Assembly (NCBI RefSeq): GCF_040802235.1
Contig: NC_133158.1
Location: 86,476,501-86,540,500 of the forward strand
Source: Manis javanica
Lineage: Eukaryota > Chordata > Mammalia > Pholidota > Manidae
Length of the DNA stretch: 64,000 bases
Reading direction: 5' to 3'
The first letter of the stretch is position 1; every line of letters starts with the position of its first letter. The notes under the pieces were generated by a model. That model made no database searches, was not told the DNA's origin, and was given only the letters and a program-made list of their open reading frames with translations. Positions 12,182 through 21,959 of the stretch are shown in pieces. Position numbers and translations under genes: made by a program.

Positions 12182-15100
12182 ATGAATTTAAAGCCTGCAA
12201 TGGCAATAAGTACATATCTTTCAATAGTCACCCTAAATGTAAATGGACTGAATGCACCAATCAAAAGACACAGAGAAATAGAATGGATAAAAAAGCAAGA
12301 CCCATCTATATGCTGCTTACAAGAAACTCACCTCAAACCCAAAGACATGCACAGATTAAAGTCAAGGGATGGAAAAACATATTTCAGGTAAACAACAGCG
12401 AGAAGAAAGCAGGGGTTGCAGTACTAATATCAGACAAAATAGACTTCAAAACAAAGAAAGTAACAAGAGATAAAGAAGGACACTACATAATGATAAAGGG
12501 CTCAGTCCAACAAGAAGATATAAACATTCTAAATATATATGCACCCAACACAGGAGCACCAGCATATGTGAAACAAATACTAACAGAACTAAAGGGGGAA
12601 ATAGACTGCAATGCATTCATTTTAGGAGACTTTAACACACCACTCACCCCAAAGGATAGATCCACCGGGCAGAAAATAAGTAAGGACACGGAGGCACTGA
12701 ACAACACAGTAGAACAGATGGACCTAATACACATCTATAGAACTCTACATCGAAAAGCAACAGGATATACATTCTTCTCAAGTGCACATGGAACATTCTC
12801 CAGAATAGACCATGAACTAGCCCACAAAAAGAGCCTCAGTAAATTCCAAAATATTGAAATTCTACCAACCAATTTTTCAGACCACAAAGGTATAAAACTA
12901 GAAATAAATTCTACAAAGAAAACAAAAAGGCTCACAAACACATGGAGACTTAACAACATGCTCCTAAATAATCAATGGATGAATGAACAAATTAAAATAG
13001 AGATCAAGGAATATATAGAAACAAATGACAACAACAACAGAAAGCCCCAACTCCTGTGGGACGCAGCGAAAGCAGTCTTAAGAGGAAAGTATATAGCAAT
13101 CCAGTCACACTTGAAGAAGGAAGAACAATCCCAAATGAATAGTCTAACATCACAATTATCGAAACTGGAAAAAGAAGAACAAATGAGGCCTAAAGTCAGC
13201 AGAAGGAGGGACATAATAAACATCAGAGAAGAAATAAACAAAATTGAGAAGAATAAAACAATAGCAAAAATCAATGAAACCAAGAGCTGGTTCTTTGAGA
13301 AAATGAATAAAATAGATAAGCCTCTAGCCAAACTTATTAAGAGAAAAAGAGAATCAACACAAATCAACAGAATCAGAAATGAGAATGGAAAAATCATGAC
13401 AGACTCCACAGAAATACAAAGAATTATTAAAGACTACTTTGAAAACCTATATGCCAACAAGCTGGAAAACCTAGAAGAAATGGACAACTTCCTAGAAAAA
13501 TACAACCTCCCAAGACTGATCAAGGAAGAAACACAAAAGTTAAACAAACCAACTACGAGCAAAGAAATTGAAATAGTAATCAAAAAACTACCCAAGAACA
13601 AAACCCCCAGGCCGGACGGATTTACCTCGGAATTTTATCAGACACACAGAGAAGACATAATACCCATTCTCCTTAAAGTTTTCCAAAAAATAGAAGAGGA
13701 GGGAATACTCCCAAACTCATTCTATGAAGCCAACATCACCCTAATACCAAAACCAGGCAAAGACCCCACCAAAAAAGAAAATTACGGACCAATATCCCTG
13801 ATGAATGTAGATGCAAAAATACTCAATAAAATATTAGCAAACAGAATTCAACAGTATATCAAAAGGATCATACACCATGACCAAGTGGGATTCATCCCAG
13901 GGATGCAAGGATGGTACAACATTCGAAAATCCATCATCATCCACCACGTCAACAAAAAGAAAGACAAAAACCACATGATCATCTCCATAGATGCTGAAAA
14001 GGCATTTGACTAAATTCAACATCCATTCATGATAAAAACTGTCAGCAAAATGGGAAGAGAGGGCAAGTACCTCAACATAATAAAGGCCATATATGATAAA
14101 CCCACAGTCAACATTATACTGAACAGCGAGAAGCTGAAAGCTTTCCCTCTGAGATCGGGAACTAGACAGGGATGCCCACTCTCCCCACCGTTATTTAACA
14201 TAGTACTGGAGGTCCTAGCCATGGCAATCAGACAAAACAAAGAAATACAAGGAATCCGGGTTGGTAAAGAAGAAGTTAAACTGTCACTATTTGCAAATGA
14301 CATGATATTGTACATAAAAACCCTAAAGACTCCACCCCAAAACTACTAGAACTGATATCGGAATACAGCAAAGTTGCAGGATACAAAATTAACACACAGA
14401 AATCTGTGGCTTTCCTATACACTAACAATGAACCAACAGAAAGAGAAATCAGGAAAACAACTCCATTCACAATTGCATAAAAAAAAAATACAATACCTAG
14501 GAATAAACCTAACCAAAGAAGTGAAAGACTTACACTCTGAAAACTTAAAGTCACTCTTAAGAGAAATTAAAGGGGACACTAACAGATGGAAACTCATCCC
14601 ATGCTCGTGGCTAGGAAGAATTAATATCGTCAAAATGGCCATCCTGCCCAAAGCAATATACAGATTTGATGCAATCCCTATCAAATTACCAGCAACATTC
14701 TTCAATGAGCTGGAACAAATAATTCAAAAATTCATTTGGAGACACCAAAGACCCCAAATAGCCATAGCAATCCTGAGAAAGAAGAATAAAGTAGGGATGA
14801 TCTCACTCCCCAACTTCAAGCTCTACTATAATAAAGCCATAGGAATCAAGACAATTTGGTACAAGACAATAGCACAAGAAGAGAGCCACAAACCAGTGAA
14901 ACAGACTAGAGACTCCAGACATTAACCCAAACATATATGGTCAATTAATATTTGATTAAGGAGCCATGGACATACAATGGCAAAATGACAGTCTCTTCAA
15001 CAGATGGTGCTAGCAAAACTGGACAGCTACATGTAGGAGAATGAAACTGGACCATTGTCTAATCCCATATACAAAAGTAAATTCAAAATGGATCAAAGAC

Positions 15101-16024
15101 CTGAATGTAAGTCATGAAACCATTAAACTCTTGGAAAAAAACATAGGCAAAAACCTCTTAGACATAAACATGAATGATCTCTTCTTGAAAATATCTCCCT
15201 GGGCAAGGAAAACAACAGCAAAAATGAACAAGTTGGACTATATTAAGCTGAAAAGCTTCTGTACATCAAAAGTCACCATCAATAGAACAAAAAGGATCCC
15301 TACAGTATGGGAGAATATATTTGTAAATGACAGATCCGATAAAGGCTTGACATCCAAAATATATAAAGAGCTCACATGCCTCAACAAACAAAAAACAAAT
15401 AACCCAATTAAAGAATGGGCAGGGGAACTGAACAGTTCTCCAAAAAAGAAATACAGATGGCCAACAGACACATGAAAAGATGCTCCACATCGCTAATTAT
15501 CAGAGAAATGCAAATTAAAACTACAATGAGGTATCACCTCACACCAGTAAGGATGGCTGCCATCCAAAAGACAAACAACAACAAATGTTGGCAAGGCTGT
15601 GGAGAAAGGGGAATCCTCCTACACTGCTGGTGGGAATGTAAATTAGTTCAACCATTGTGGAAAGCAGTATGGAGGTTCATGAAAATGCTCAAAACAGACC
15701 TACCATTTGACCCAGGAATTCCACTCCTAGGAATTTACCCTAAGAACGCAGCAATCAAGTTTGAGAAAGACAGATGCACCCGTGTATTTATCACAGCACT
15801 ATTTACAATAGCCAAGAATTGGAAGCTACCTAAATGTCCATCAGTAGATGAGTGGATAAAGAAGATCTGGTACATACACAGAATGGAATATTACTCAGCC
15901 ATAAGAAGAGGGCAAATCCTACCATTTGCAGCAACATGGATGGAGCTGGAGGGTATTATGCTCAGTGAAATAAGCCAAGCAGAGAAAGAGAAATACCAAA
16001 TGATTTCACTCATCTGTGGAGTAT
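12182..16024 (+). pseudogene. L1 ORF2 (endonuclease - reverse transcriptase), disabled
   Basis: ORF2p nicks target DNA and copies L1 RNA in place. The start [20 protein letters not shown] lies at 12182. The APE-type endonuclease is recognisable by [20 protein letters not shown] and [11 protein letters not shown] frameshift near 12370-12390 separates its first 70 codons from the long open segment 12283-14013. The reverse transcriptase follows ([27 protein letters not shown]). A TAA at 14011-14013 interrupts directly after EKAFD. The next segment (14029-14349) contains the catalytic box as FAND (14290-14301), with Asn for the second-metal Asp of FADD. Further frame changes occur near 14350, 14925-15040 and 15415-15475. 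The C-terminal Cys-His knuckle is intact (CWQGC...HCWWEC, 15586-15640). Confidence 0.95.
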
Positions 16025-16097
16025 AAGAACAAAGGAAAAACTGAAGGAACAAAATAGCAGCGGAATCACAGAACCCAAGAATGGACTAACAGGTACC

Positions 16098-16205
16098 AAA
16101 GGGAAAGGGACTGGGGAGGATGGGTGGGTAGGGAGGGATAAGGGGGCGGAAGAAGAAGGGGGTATTAAGATTAGCATACATAATGGGGGAGTGGGAGAAA
16201 GGGGA
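16098..16205 (+). repeat. G-rich tract in L1 3' UTR, G-quadruplex candidate
   Basis: A purine-rich stretch with repeated runs of three or more G (GGGAAAGGGACTGGGGAGG, GGGTGGGTAGGGAGGG, GGGGGCGG, GGGGGAGTGGGAG). Polypurine G-rich tracts that can fold into quadruplexes are a known feature of mammalian L1 3' UTRs. Confidence 0.85.
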
Positions 16206-16419
16206 GGGCTGTACAACACAGAGAAGTCAAGTAGTGATTCTACAACATTTTGCTATGCTGATGGACAGTGATTGTAAAGGGGTTTATAGCGGGGACCTGG
16301 TATAGGGGAGAGACTAGTAAACATAGTATTCTTCATGTAAGTGTAGATTAATGATAACAAAAAAAAAGAAAGAAAGAAAGAAAAGGGGGATTACTCCCTG
16401 ATAGGATAAACTAACTGGA

Positions 16420-16666
16420 AATCAATGATTAATGCATGCTTTAAATATCCTTAATTTTGATCACTTAAAGGGTGTCAGATGATCGGCTATGGAGGTACAC
16501 TTTTCTGATAATATTACTTCCTCTTAAAAAAAAAAACAGCAGTTCCTGTGTGGTGACCTCCATTGAGTTCTACACAATGGTACAAAGGGCATTTCATAGT
16601 GTGGGCAAAGGGTCTGTTTGTGTTTATACAGAGGATCAAAGCCTAATTTGGCTACCCAGAAAATGA
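16420..16666 (+). pseudogene. Retroviral integrase C-terminal fragment
   Basis: The open stretch 16472-16666 ends in GKGSVCVYTEDQSLIWLPRK. The pattern of a small Gly-Lys/Arg-Gly turn, two beta strands and a closing 'WLP' tryptophan is typical of the DNA-binding C-terminal domain of betaretrovirus-like integrases. Upstream codons read LMHALNILNF (about 16431-16460), resembling the end of the catalytic core region, with a stop in between. The domain core before GKG is scrambled by an indel at an A-run (16527-16538). The rest of pol is absent. Start and end are approximate. Confidence 0.75.
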
Positions 16667-16734
16667 ACTAAGATATGATATGAAGAAGATCTTCCAACAT
16701 CAGCACTCTCTGGAAGAGTCATACCAGAAGATGA

Positions 16735-17229
16735 TCATCAAAAAACCTCAACAAAGGTCCAGGCACTGCTGCAGTTGTAGCTGCATTCATCCCACCGTTT
16801 CCTGGACTTGCCATTGGAATGAAGAAGGAGATATCTAAGCCGGCCTGTGCATACAGTAAAACAACAAATTTGACTGGATCTATACTGTTGGAACTCAACC
16901 AAGAATTAGGAGAAGTTCAAGTTGTAGTGCTCCAAAATCTTACGACTACAGACTATCTACTGTTAAAAGAACATATGGGATGTGAACAGTTCCCAGGAAT
17001 GGGTTGTTTTAATTTATCTGATTTCTCTCAGACTGTTCAAGTTCAGTTGGACAATATCCATCATATCATAGATAAGTTTTCACAAATGCTTAGGGTGCCT
17101 AACTGGTTTTCTTGGTTTCACTGGAGATGGCTGGTAATTATAGGTCTGCCTTGGTTATGTAACTATATACCTATTATGTTAATGTGTGTGCACAATTTAA
17201 TTAGTAGTTTAAAACCTGTACATGCTTGA
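16735..17229 (+). pseudogene. Endogenous retrovirus Env transmembrane (TM) subunit, SU-less
   Basis: The frame is open from 16735 to TGA at 17229, with the first ATG at 16819. A hydrophobic Ala/Val/Pro/Gly-rich fusion-peptide-like stretch lies upstream of the ATG (16756-16818). Next come a helical N-terminal heptad region, the LQN-type segment (residues 38-40 from ATG), a Cys-rich loop (about 55-63), a Trp-rich membrane-proximal stretch (about 95-103) and a hydrophobic membrane anchor (about 104-126). The covalent-TM motif CX6CC is damaged: the middle Cys is Gly (C55-X6-G62-C63). The SU subunit and signal peptide are missing, so it cannot be a working envelope. The second copy near 60.3 kb keeps CX6CC. 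Confidence 0.88.
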
Positions 17230-17857
17230 GTTACTCTACAAGAAGATATGTCAAAGAAATAATCAATCTTCCCATGTTTTCTTCCATCTGCTACTTCTAT
17301 AGCTTTTCTTCTTCCTTCCTAATTACAACCCTTAAATAGAACTCATGCCTCATATCGAATTTACCGAGTGTCATAATTCTTCCAAGTGGTAAAGATACCT
17401 CAAGACAAATGCTGGGCATAAAAGCCACAGGGCATAAATCTGCAAAGAAGTAAAAAGCTAACCTTTTCAAACAATATTGCTTCTCTCTCACTTACCAACT
17501 TTACATTCCCCTGTATGGCTCCGGAAGAAGACTGGTTAGCCAGAGACGGGTAAGATTCCTCAAGGGAGGAAAAACCTAAGACAGGCACAGTCACAGAGGG
17601 GCCATCAAGTGAGAAATTGGGGATCAACAGAGGTAAGGCTTAGAACCTCCCCCCCCCCCTGTTTTGAGAGAAATCTCCTGCATCCGTGGATGTTTTGTTG
17701 CCCTTGTCTAGCTTGGATTAACACTTAGTCTACAGGCACACACCTGATCATCTACATTTGTTCTCTTACAGCATTAAACTATGTTTTCTACCTTTATCTT
17801 GCATCTCCCTACCACTTCAGCATTTTATTAAAAATAATAATAATAATAAGGGAGAAA
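17230..17857 (+). other. Post-env region and polypurine tract of the retrovirus-derived segment
   Basis: About 630 bases between the TM stop and the LTR. It contains a short sense ORF starting at 17515 (MAPEEDWLARDG) that ends at a splice-donor-like CGG/GTAAGA (about 17546-17554), and an antisense ORF (17400-17627). A C-run occurs at 17649-17659. The tract before the LTR ends AAGGGAGAAA. The copy at 59393-60020 has the same organisation. Confidence 0.7.
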
Positions 17858-18158
17858 TGTGGGATTCACATATAAATCAAGTATAAAAATCAAACGAATA
17901 TTCATATTTGACCTGATTGTCTATAGTTCATAATGCATGATCAAAACCGAAAGTTTATGTGATGACTGCCCTTGTCCTGTTCACCATGTAAGAACTTATT
18001 CACTATGTAAGAATTGTTCACCATGTAAGAACTTGTTCATTATGCTTCAGAAGATTGGAGACTGTTGAGAATTAGGTTTGGGGTGGATTAATGATTGTGC
18101 ATTGAGTCCCCTATACATAATTTTATTGTTGTTAACAACCATTTGATCAATAAATATG
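17858..18158 (+). repeat. LTR U3-R of the retrovirus-derived segment, copy 1
   Basis: Starts TGTGGGATTC right after a purine tract and carries three imperfect direct repeats of about 20 bases built on TTCACCATGTAAGAA (about 17979-18038), which look like U3 enhancer repeats. The AATAAA signal is at 18149-18154. It stops a few bases later in an A tract, as expected for a polyadenylated RNA copy rather than an integrated LTR with U5. Confidence 0.8.
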
Positions 18159-18162
18159 AAAA

Positions 18163-18176
18163 AAAAAGCTGGTCCT
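18163..18176 (+). repeat. Target-site duplication, right copy (AAAAAGCTGGTCCT)
   Basis: Matches 10754-10767 at 13 of 14 positions. It lies after the A tract of the retroviral segment, not after the L1 tail, which ties L1 and retroviral segment into one inserted unit or into serial insertion at the same point. Confidence 0.75.
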
Positions 18177-19108
18177 CAAAAGAGGTGTTCCACATAATAT
18201 GTCATCAAGGAAATGCAAATTAAGCCAACAGTGAGAAACCATATCCACCTATTAGAATGGCCAAAATTCAGAACAATAACAAATACCACTGAGAACATGA
18301 AACAGCAGGCTTCTCGTACATTTTTGGAGGGACTGACAAATGGAACAGCCACTCGGACAGAGTTTGGTGGTTTCTTATAAAAACTAAGCATATTCTTACC
18401 ATATGATACAGCAATTGTCATCTTGGTACTTATGCAAAGGAGGTGGAGACAGATGACCACACAAAACCTGCAATAGATGTTTACAGCAGCTTTATTCATA
18501 ACTGCCATAACTTGGAAGCAATCAAGATGTCCTTTAATGGTGAATGGATAAATAAACCATGGTACACCCAGACAATGGAATATTAATCAGTGCTAAAAAG
18601 AAATGAGTTATCAAGTCAGACATGGAGGAAACTTAAATGCATACTACTAAGTGAAAGAAGGCAATCTGAAAGTCTATAATGTGTAATTACAACCATATGA
18701 CATTCTGGAAACAGAAAATGATAGAGACAATAAAAAGAACCATGTTTGCCAGGGGTGGGGTGGGAGAGAGAAATAAGCAGAGCACAGAGTACTTCTTGGG
18801 TAGTGAAAATAATCTACATGGTGTCATACTGATGGATATTTGTCATTATACCTTTGTCTAGCCCCATAGAATGCATACCACTAGGAGTGAGCCCTAAGGT
18901 AAACTATGGACTTTGGGTGATTATGATATCTCAATGTAGGTTCATCCACGGTAAAAAAAAATGTACAAGTCTGGTGAGTGATTTGATAATGAGGGAGGCT
19001 ATGCATGTATAGGGACAGAGGTATTGGCAATACATGGACAGGCAATCTCTGTACTTCCCTCTCAATTTTATTGTAAATCTAAAACTTCCCTTGGAAGATG
19101 TCTTTTTT
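18177..19108 (+). repeat. Old L1 3' end fragment (5'-truncated)
   Basis: Diverged ORF2 C-terminal wording ('GTCATCAAGGAAATGCAAATT', 'AGAATGGCCAAAATTC', 'GCAGCTTTATTCATAA') then 3' UTR ('GATGGATATTTGTCATTAT', 'GTGAGCCCTAAGGTAAAC', 'CTCAATTTTATTGTAAATC') ending in a short A tract before AAAAAGCTGGTTCT at 19109. It was itself inserted into the older L1 ORF2, duplicating the same 14-bp site. Confidence 0.85.
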
Positions 19109-20460
19109 AAAAAGCTGGTTCTTTGAGATAATGAATAAAATCAATAAGTTTCTAGCTAGACTGATTGGGGGAATGAAGAGAGAATACATGAATTACGAAC
19201 ATCAAAATGAAACAGATGGTATCACTGCAGTTTTTATAGATACTAAAAAGATAATAGAATACTATATTATAAATGTATATATGAATATATTTATGACTAT
19301 ATTCAACAACTTAAATGAATAATTTCTTTGAAAGGAGAAAACTACAAAAGCTTGGTCAAGAAGAAACAGATACTGGGATAATCCTTCAACTATTAAAGAT
19401 TACAGGTTAAAAACTTCCTACAAAGAAAACTTCAGGCCCCAGTAGCTTTACTGGCGATAGCTACCAAACACTTAAGAATAAATAATACCAATTACACACA
19501 AATTTTTCCAGAAAACAGAAAAGACAGGAATGTTTCTTAACCCATGCTATAAAGGTCAGTATTACTCTGATATCAAATCAAGACAAATACATTACAAGAA
19601 AAGAAAGCTACAGATCCACATCCTTCATGAACATATATGTAAACTTCCTAAATAAAATTTTAGCTAATAGATTGCAAAAATAAATAAAAAAGATAATAAA
19701 TTATACCCAAGTGGTGTTTATCCCCCAAATGCAATGCAGGTTTAAAATTTGAAAATTTATTCGCCATACCAGCAAAGTAAAACAGAGAAAACAAATGATC
19801 AACTTGGTTGCCACAGAAATAACATCTGACAAAGTCCAACGTTCATTCAAAATTTTTTAAACTCTTGGAAAACTCATAGTTAAAGGGAATTTCCTCAATC
19901 TGACAAAGTGCATCTGTGGATAGTCAGCAGCTAACACCACACATAATGGTGAAAGATTGAATGTTTTCCCCTTCAGATCAGGAACAAGACAAGAATGTCC
20001 ACTCTCCACCTCTATTCAGTGTTGGGAACCTTCTCACCAAAGTAAGAAGGAAAAAAAAAAAAAGAAATTGTGGGAAAAAAAGAAAGTAAACTTGTTTTTA
20101 TTCACAAACAATATAAACTTTTACACAGAAAAGTCAGTGGAATCTACAAAAAAGTTATAAGGATCAATAAGTGAATTTAGCAACATTGCAGGACACACCA
20201 AAATTGAAAATCAATTATATTTCTATATACTAGAAATGAACAATAAAGAAATTGAATTTTTTTTAAATACCACTTATAATAGTGTAAATAAATATGATAA
20301 ACTTAGGGATAGATCTGACCCAATAAAAGTGTAAAACCTGTATTCTACAAACTTCAAAACATTACTGAGAGAAACTTAAAAAGACCTAAATAAATGGAGA
20401 TTACACCATGTTCAAGGGTCCGATGACTTAATACCCTTAGAATGTCAATTCTTCCCAACA
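19109..20460 (+). repeat. Old L1 ORF2 fragment, downstream half
   Basis: Continues the element interrupted at 10767: 'AAAAAGCTGGTTCTTTGAG', 'GAATAAAATCAATAAGTTTC', then diverged reverse transcriptase wording ('ATTTTAGCTAATAGATTGC', 'ACCCAAGTGGTGTTTATCC', 'AGATCAGGAACAAGACAAG', corresponding to the ...FRSGTRQECPLS segment). Many frameshifts and stops. The poorly preserved 3' end fades out after 20460. Confidence 0.85.
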
Positions 20461-21150
20461 TGATCTCTAGATACAAGGCACTATGGATACAAACAAACAT
20501 TGGGGTGTGTGGAATATGTTTAGTATTTTAATAGCAATAATAGTTTCATATATTCATATGTCAAAACTAATTGTTCACTTTATATGCAGCTTGTACATCA
20601 ATTACACTTCAACCAAGTTTTTAGAAGTATTTTTTTTAAATTTAAATGTCAGTATGAAGCAGCAGTTTTAAATATATTAATGCATTTACCCAAGACTTTA
20701 TACTTGAGAGATCTATTCCAGTAAAACATGGCTGATTGAAGACACATTTACCTTACTCCCTAACCACCCTCTACTGAAAGGACTGTTATGAAATTTTAGG
20801 ACATGGCAGAGGGCAATGATCCCAAGGAAATGAAAAGTGGACAATAGGCAACCAGCAAAGCTTTGAAATCTGGAAGTAGGTGAGTTGTGACTGACTTTGC
20901 ACACCAGAGAATCCAAGATGCCAGCTGATGGACAACCCCAGAAAGTTCCAGGAACTGGAGGCGCCAGGTAGCTCACAGAGGAGGGAAGGGTGCACTGCAC
21001 CCATCAGACATCCCTGAACCCTTGACCCACTGCATGCAGCAAGCTGACTGCCATTCCTCCATCTCCTTCCACCGTAAAAGTCATGAAGTATTCTATGGAG
21101 AAGCTGAAGCAGGCACTCTAGGACTCTGAGCACAGCTGAGGGGATGCTGT
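20461..21150. other. Noncoding stretch, no recognised feature
   Basis: Minus-strand ORFs at 20713-21000 (95 codons) and 20786-21214 (142 codons) overlap each other in different frames; the longer one runs into an MLT1-type LTR. No domain or splice evidence supports them. Confidence 0.5.
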
Positions 21151-21505
21151 GGCCTGTATGTCTGCATCCCCTCCAAATTCTTATACTGAAGTCCAATCCC
21201 CATTCTGACAGCATTTGGGGGTGGGGCCTTTGGGAGGTATCAGATTATGAGGGTGGATTAGTGCCCTTCTAAGAAGAGACTGAGAGAGATGGTCTGTTCT
21301 TTTCTCTCTCTCTCCCCCTCTGTTCTCTCTCTCTGTGCTCCATGTGAATACACTGAGAAGGCAGCTATCTACAAGCCAGAAAGTGGATCTACCAGGGCCT
21401 TCATCTTGGACTTCCCAGCCTTCAGAACTGTGAAAAATAAATGTTAACTGTTTAAGAAACCCAGTTTTTGGTGTTTTGATTATAGCTGACTGAACTAAGA
21501 AAGGG
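21150..21505 (+). repeat. MLT1/MST-type (ERVL-MaLR) LTR
   Basis: Classic order: 'GTCCAATCCCCATTCTGAC', 'GGTGGGGCCTTTGGGAGGT', 'GATTAGTGCCCTTCTAAGAA', 'CTCTGTGCTCCATGTG', 'CATCTTGGACTTCCCAGCC', 'CAGAACTGTGAAAAATAAATG', then 'GTGTTTTGATTATAGC'. A TC-rich expansion interrupts the centre (21300-21335). Confidence 0.9.
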
Positions 21506-21809
21506 TAGAATATCAGACTGAAATATCATACTGAAAACAAGATCATTAAGTGAAAATCTATACATGAAGGGGTGAGCCGCAAGCCCAGGTCTCACACTCA
21601 CACTGAGAACAATGAAAACGAGGCTTTAGCATCTCATGTATTATACTAAAGGACTCCTATCTGAGAAAACTGATTATCTCAAGAGAAAAACAAAAGGCAA
21701 AATTCCTTCTGAAAATGAAATAGTTCAGTGAAGCTGTCCAAGCTCTGCCCACTATACGGAAGCTCACTATTCAATACTCTAAATATACTGTCCCTTGGCA
21801 CACACACAT

Positions 21810-21876
<67 letters not shown>

Positions 21877-21880
21877 CTCT
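21810..21880 (+). repeat. (CT)n(CA)n(CT)n compound microsatellite
   Basis: About 18 bases of CT, then about 44 bases of CA, then a short CT run. ORFs on both strands through it are artefacts of the dinucleotide. Confidence 0.98.
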
Positions 21881-21959
21881 CATGGCTTCCAATCAGCTTT
21901 TCACTGCCTTTCTCTCAAACATGAACAGACAGCTAAAGATCACCTGACATTTGAGAAAA

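Larger units (their letters stand above)
10768..16384 (+). mobile_element. Full-length LINE-1, structurally complete, coding-dead
   Basis: The element runs from a GGAGATGGCAGAGG 5' end through a short GC-moderate 5' UTR (10768-11147), ORF1 (11148-about 12003), an intergenic linker, ORF2 (about 12182-16024), a 3' UTR with a G-rich tract (16098-16205), and an A-rich tail with AAAG units (16358-16384). At about 5.6 kb it is near-complete. It is much less diverged than the surrounding L1s. Every ORF carries stops or frameshifts, and the reverse transcriptase active site is mutated, so autonomous activity is not expected. It sits inside an older L1 and is continuous at its 3' end with a retrovirus-derived segment; both are bracketed by a 14-bp target-site duplication. 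The 3' UTR wording recurs at 26336-26535, so the family has several ages of copies here. Confidence 0.95.
16385..18162 (+). mobile_element. Retrovirus-derived 3' segment, copy 1 (IN C-terminus, TM, U3-R), joined to the L1 tail
   Basis: Immediately after the L1 A-rich tail, the sequence changes to degenerate retroviral pol: 'GGLLPD', 'LMHALNILNF' and then the integrase C-terminal domain. This is followed within about 70 bases by the Env fusion region and transmembrane subunit, a roughly 630-base post-env region, a polypurine tract (about 17846-17857), and an LTR U3-R from TGTGGGATTC at 17858 to AATAAA at 18149-18154 with a short A tail. The Env surface subunit is absent. No 5' LTR, gag or protease is present. 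A second copy in opposite orientation lies at 58911-60778. Confidence 0.88.

Noticed and set aside
12972..13409. 145-codon minus-strand ORF opposite L1 ORF2
   Set aside because: Antisense shadow of ORF2; apparent membrane protein character is a codon-complement artefact.
17979..18038. CRISPR-like array
   Set aside because: Three near-contiguous ~20-bp repeats without unique spacers inside a retroviral U3 in a mammalian genome; they are enhancer-type repeats.
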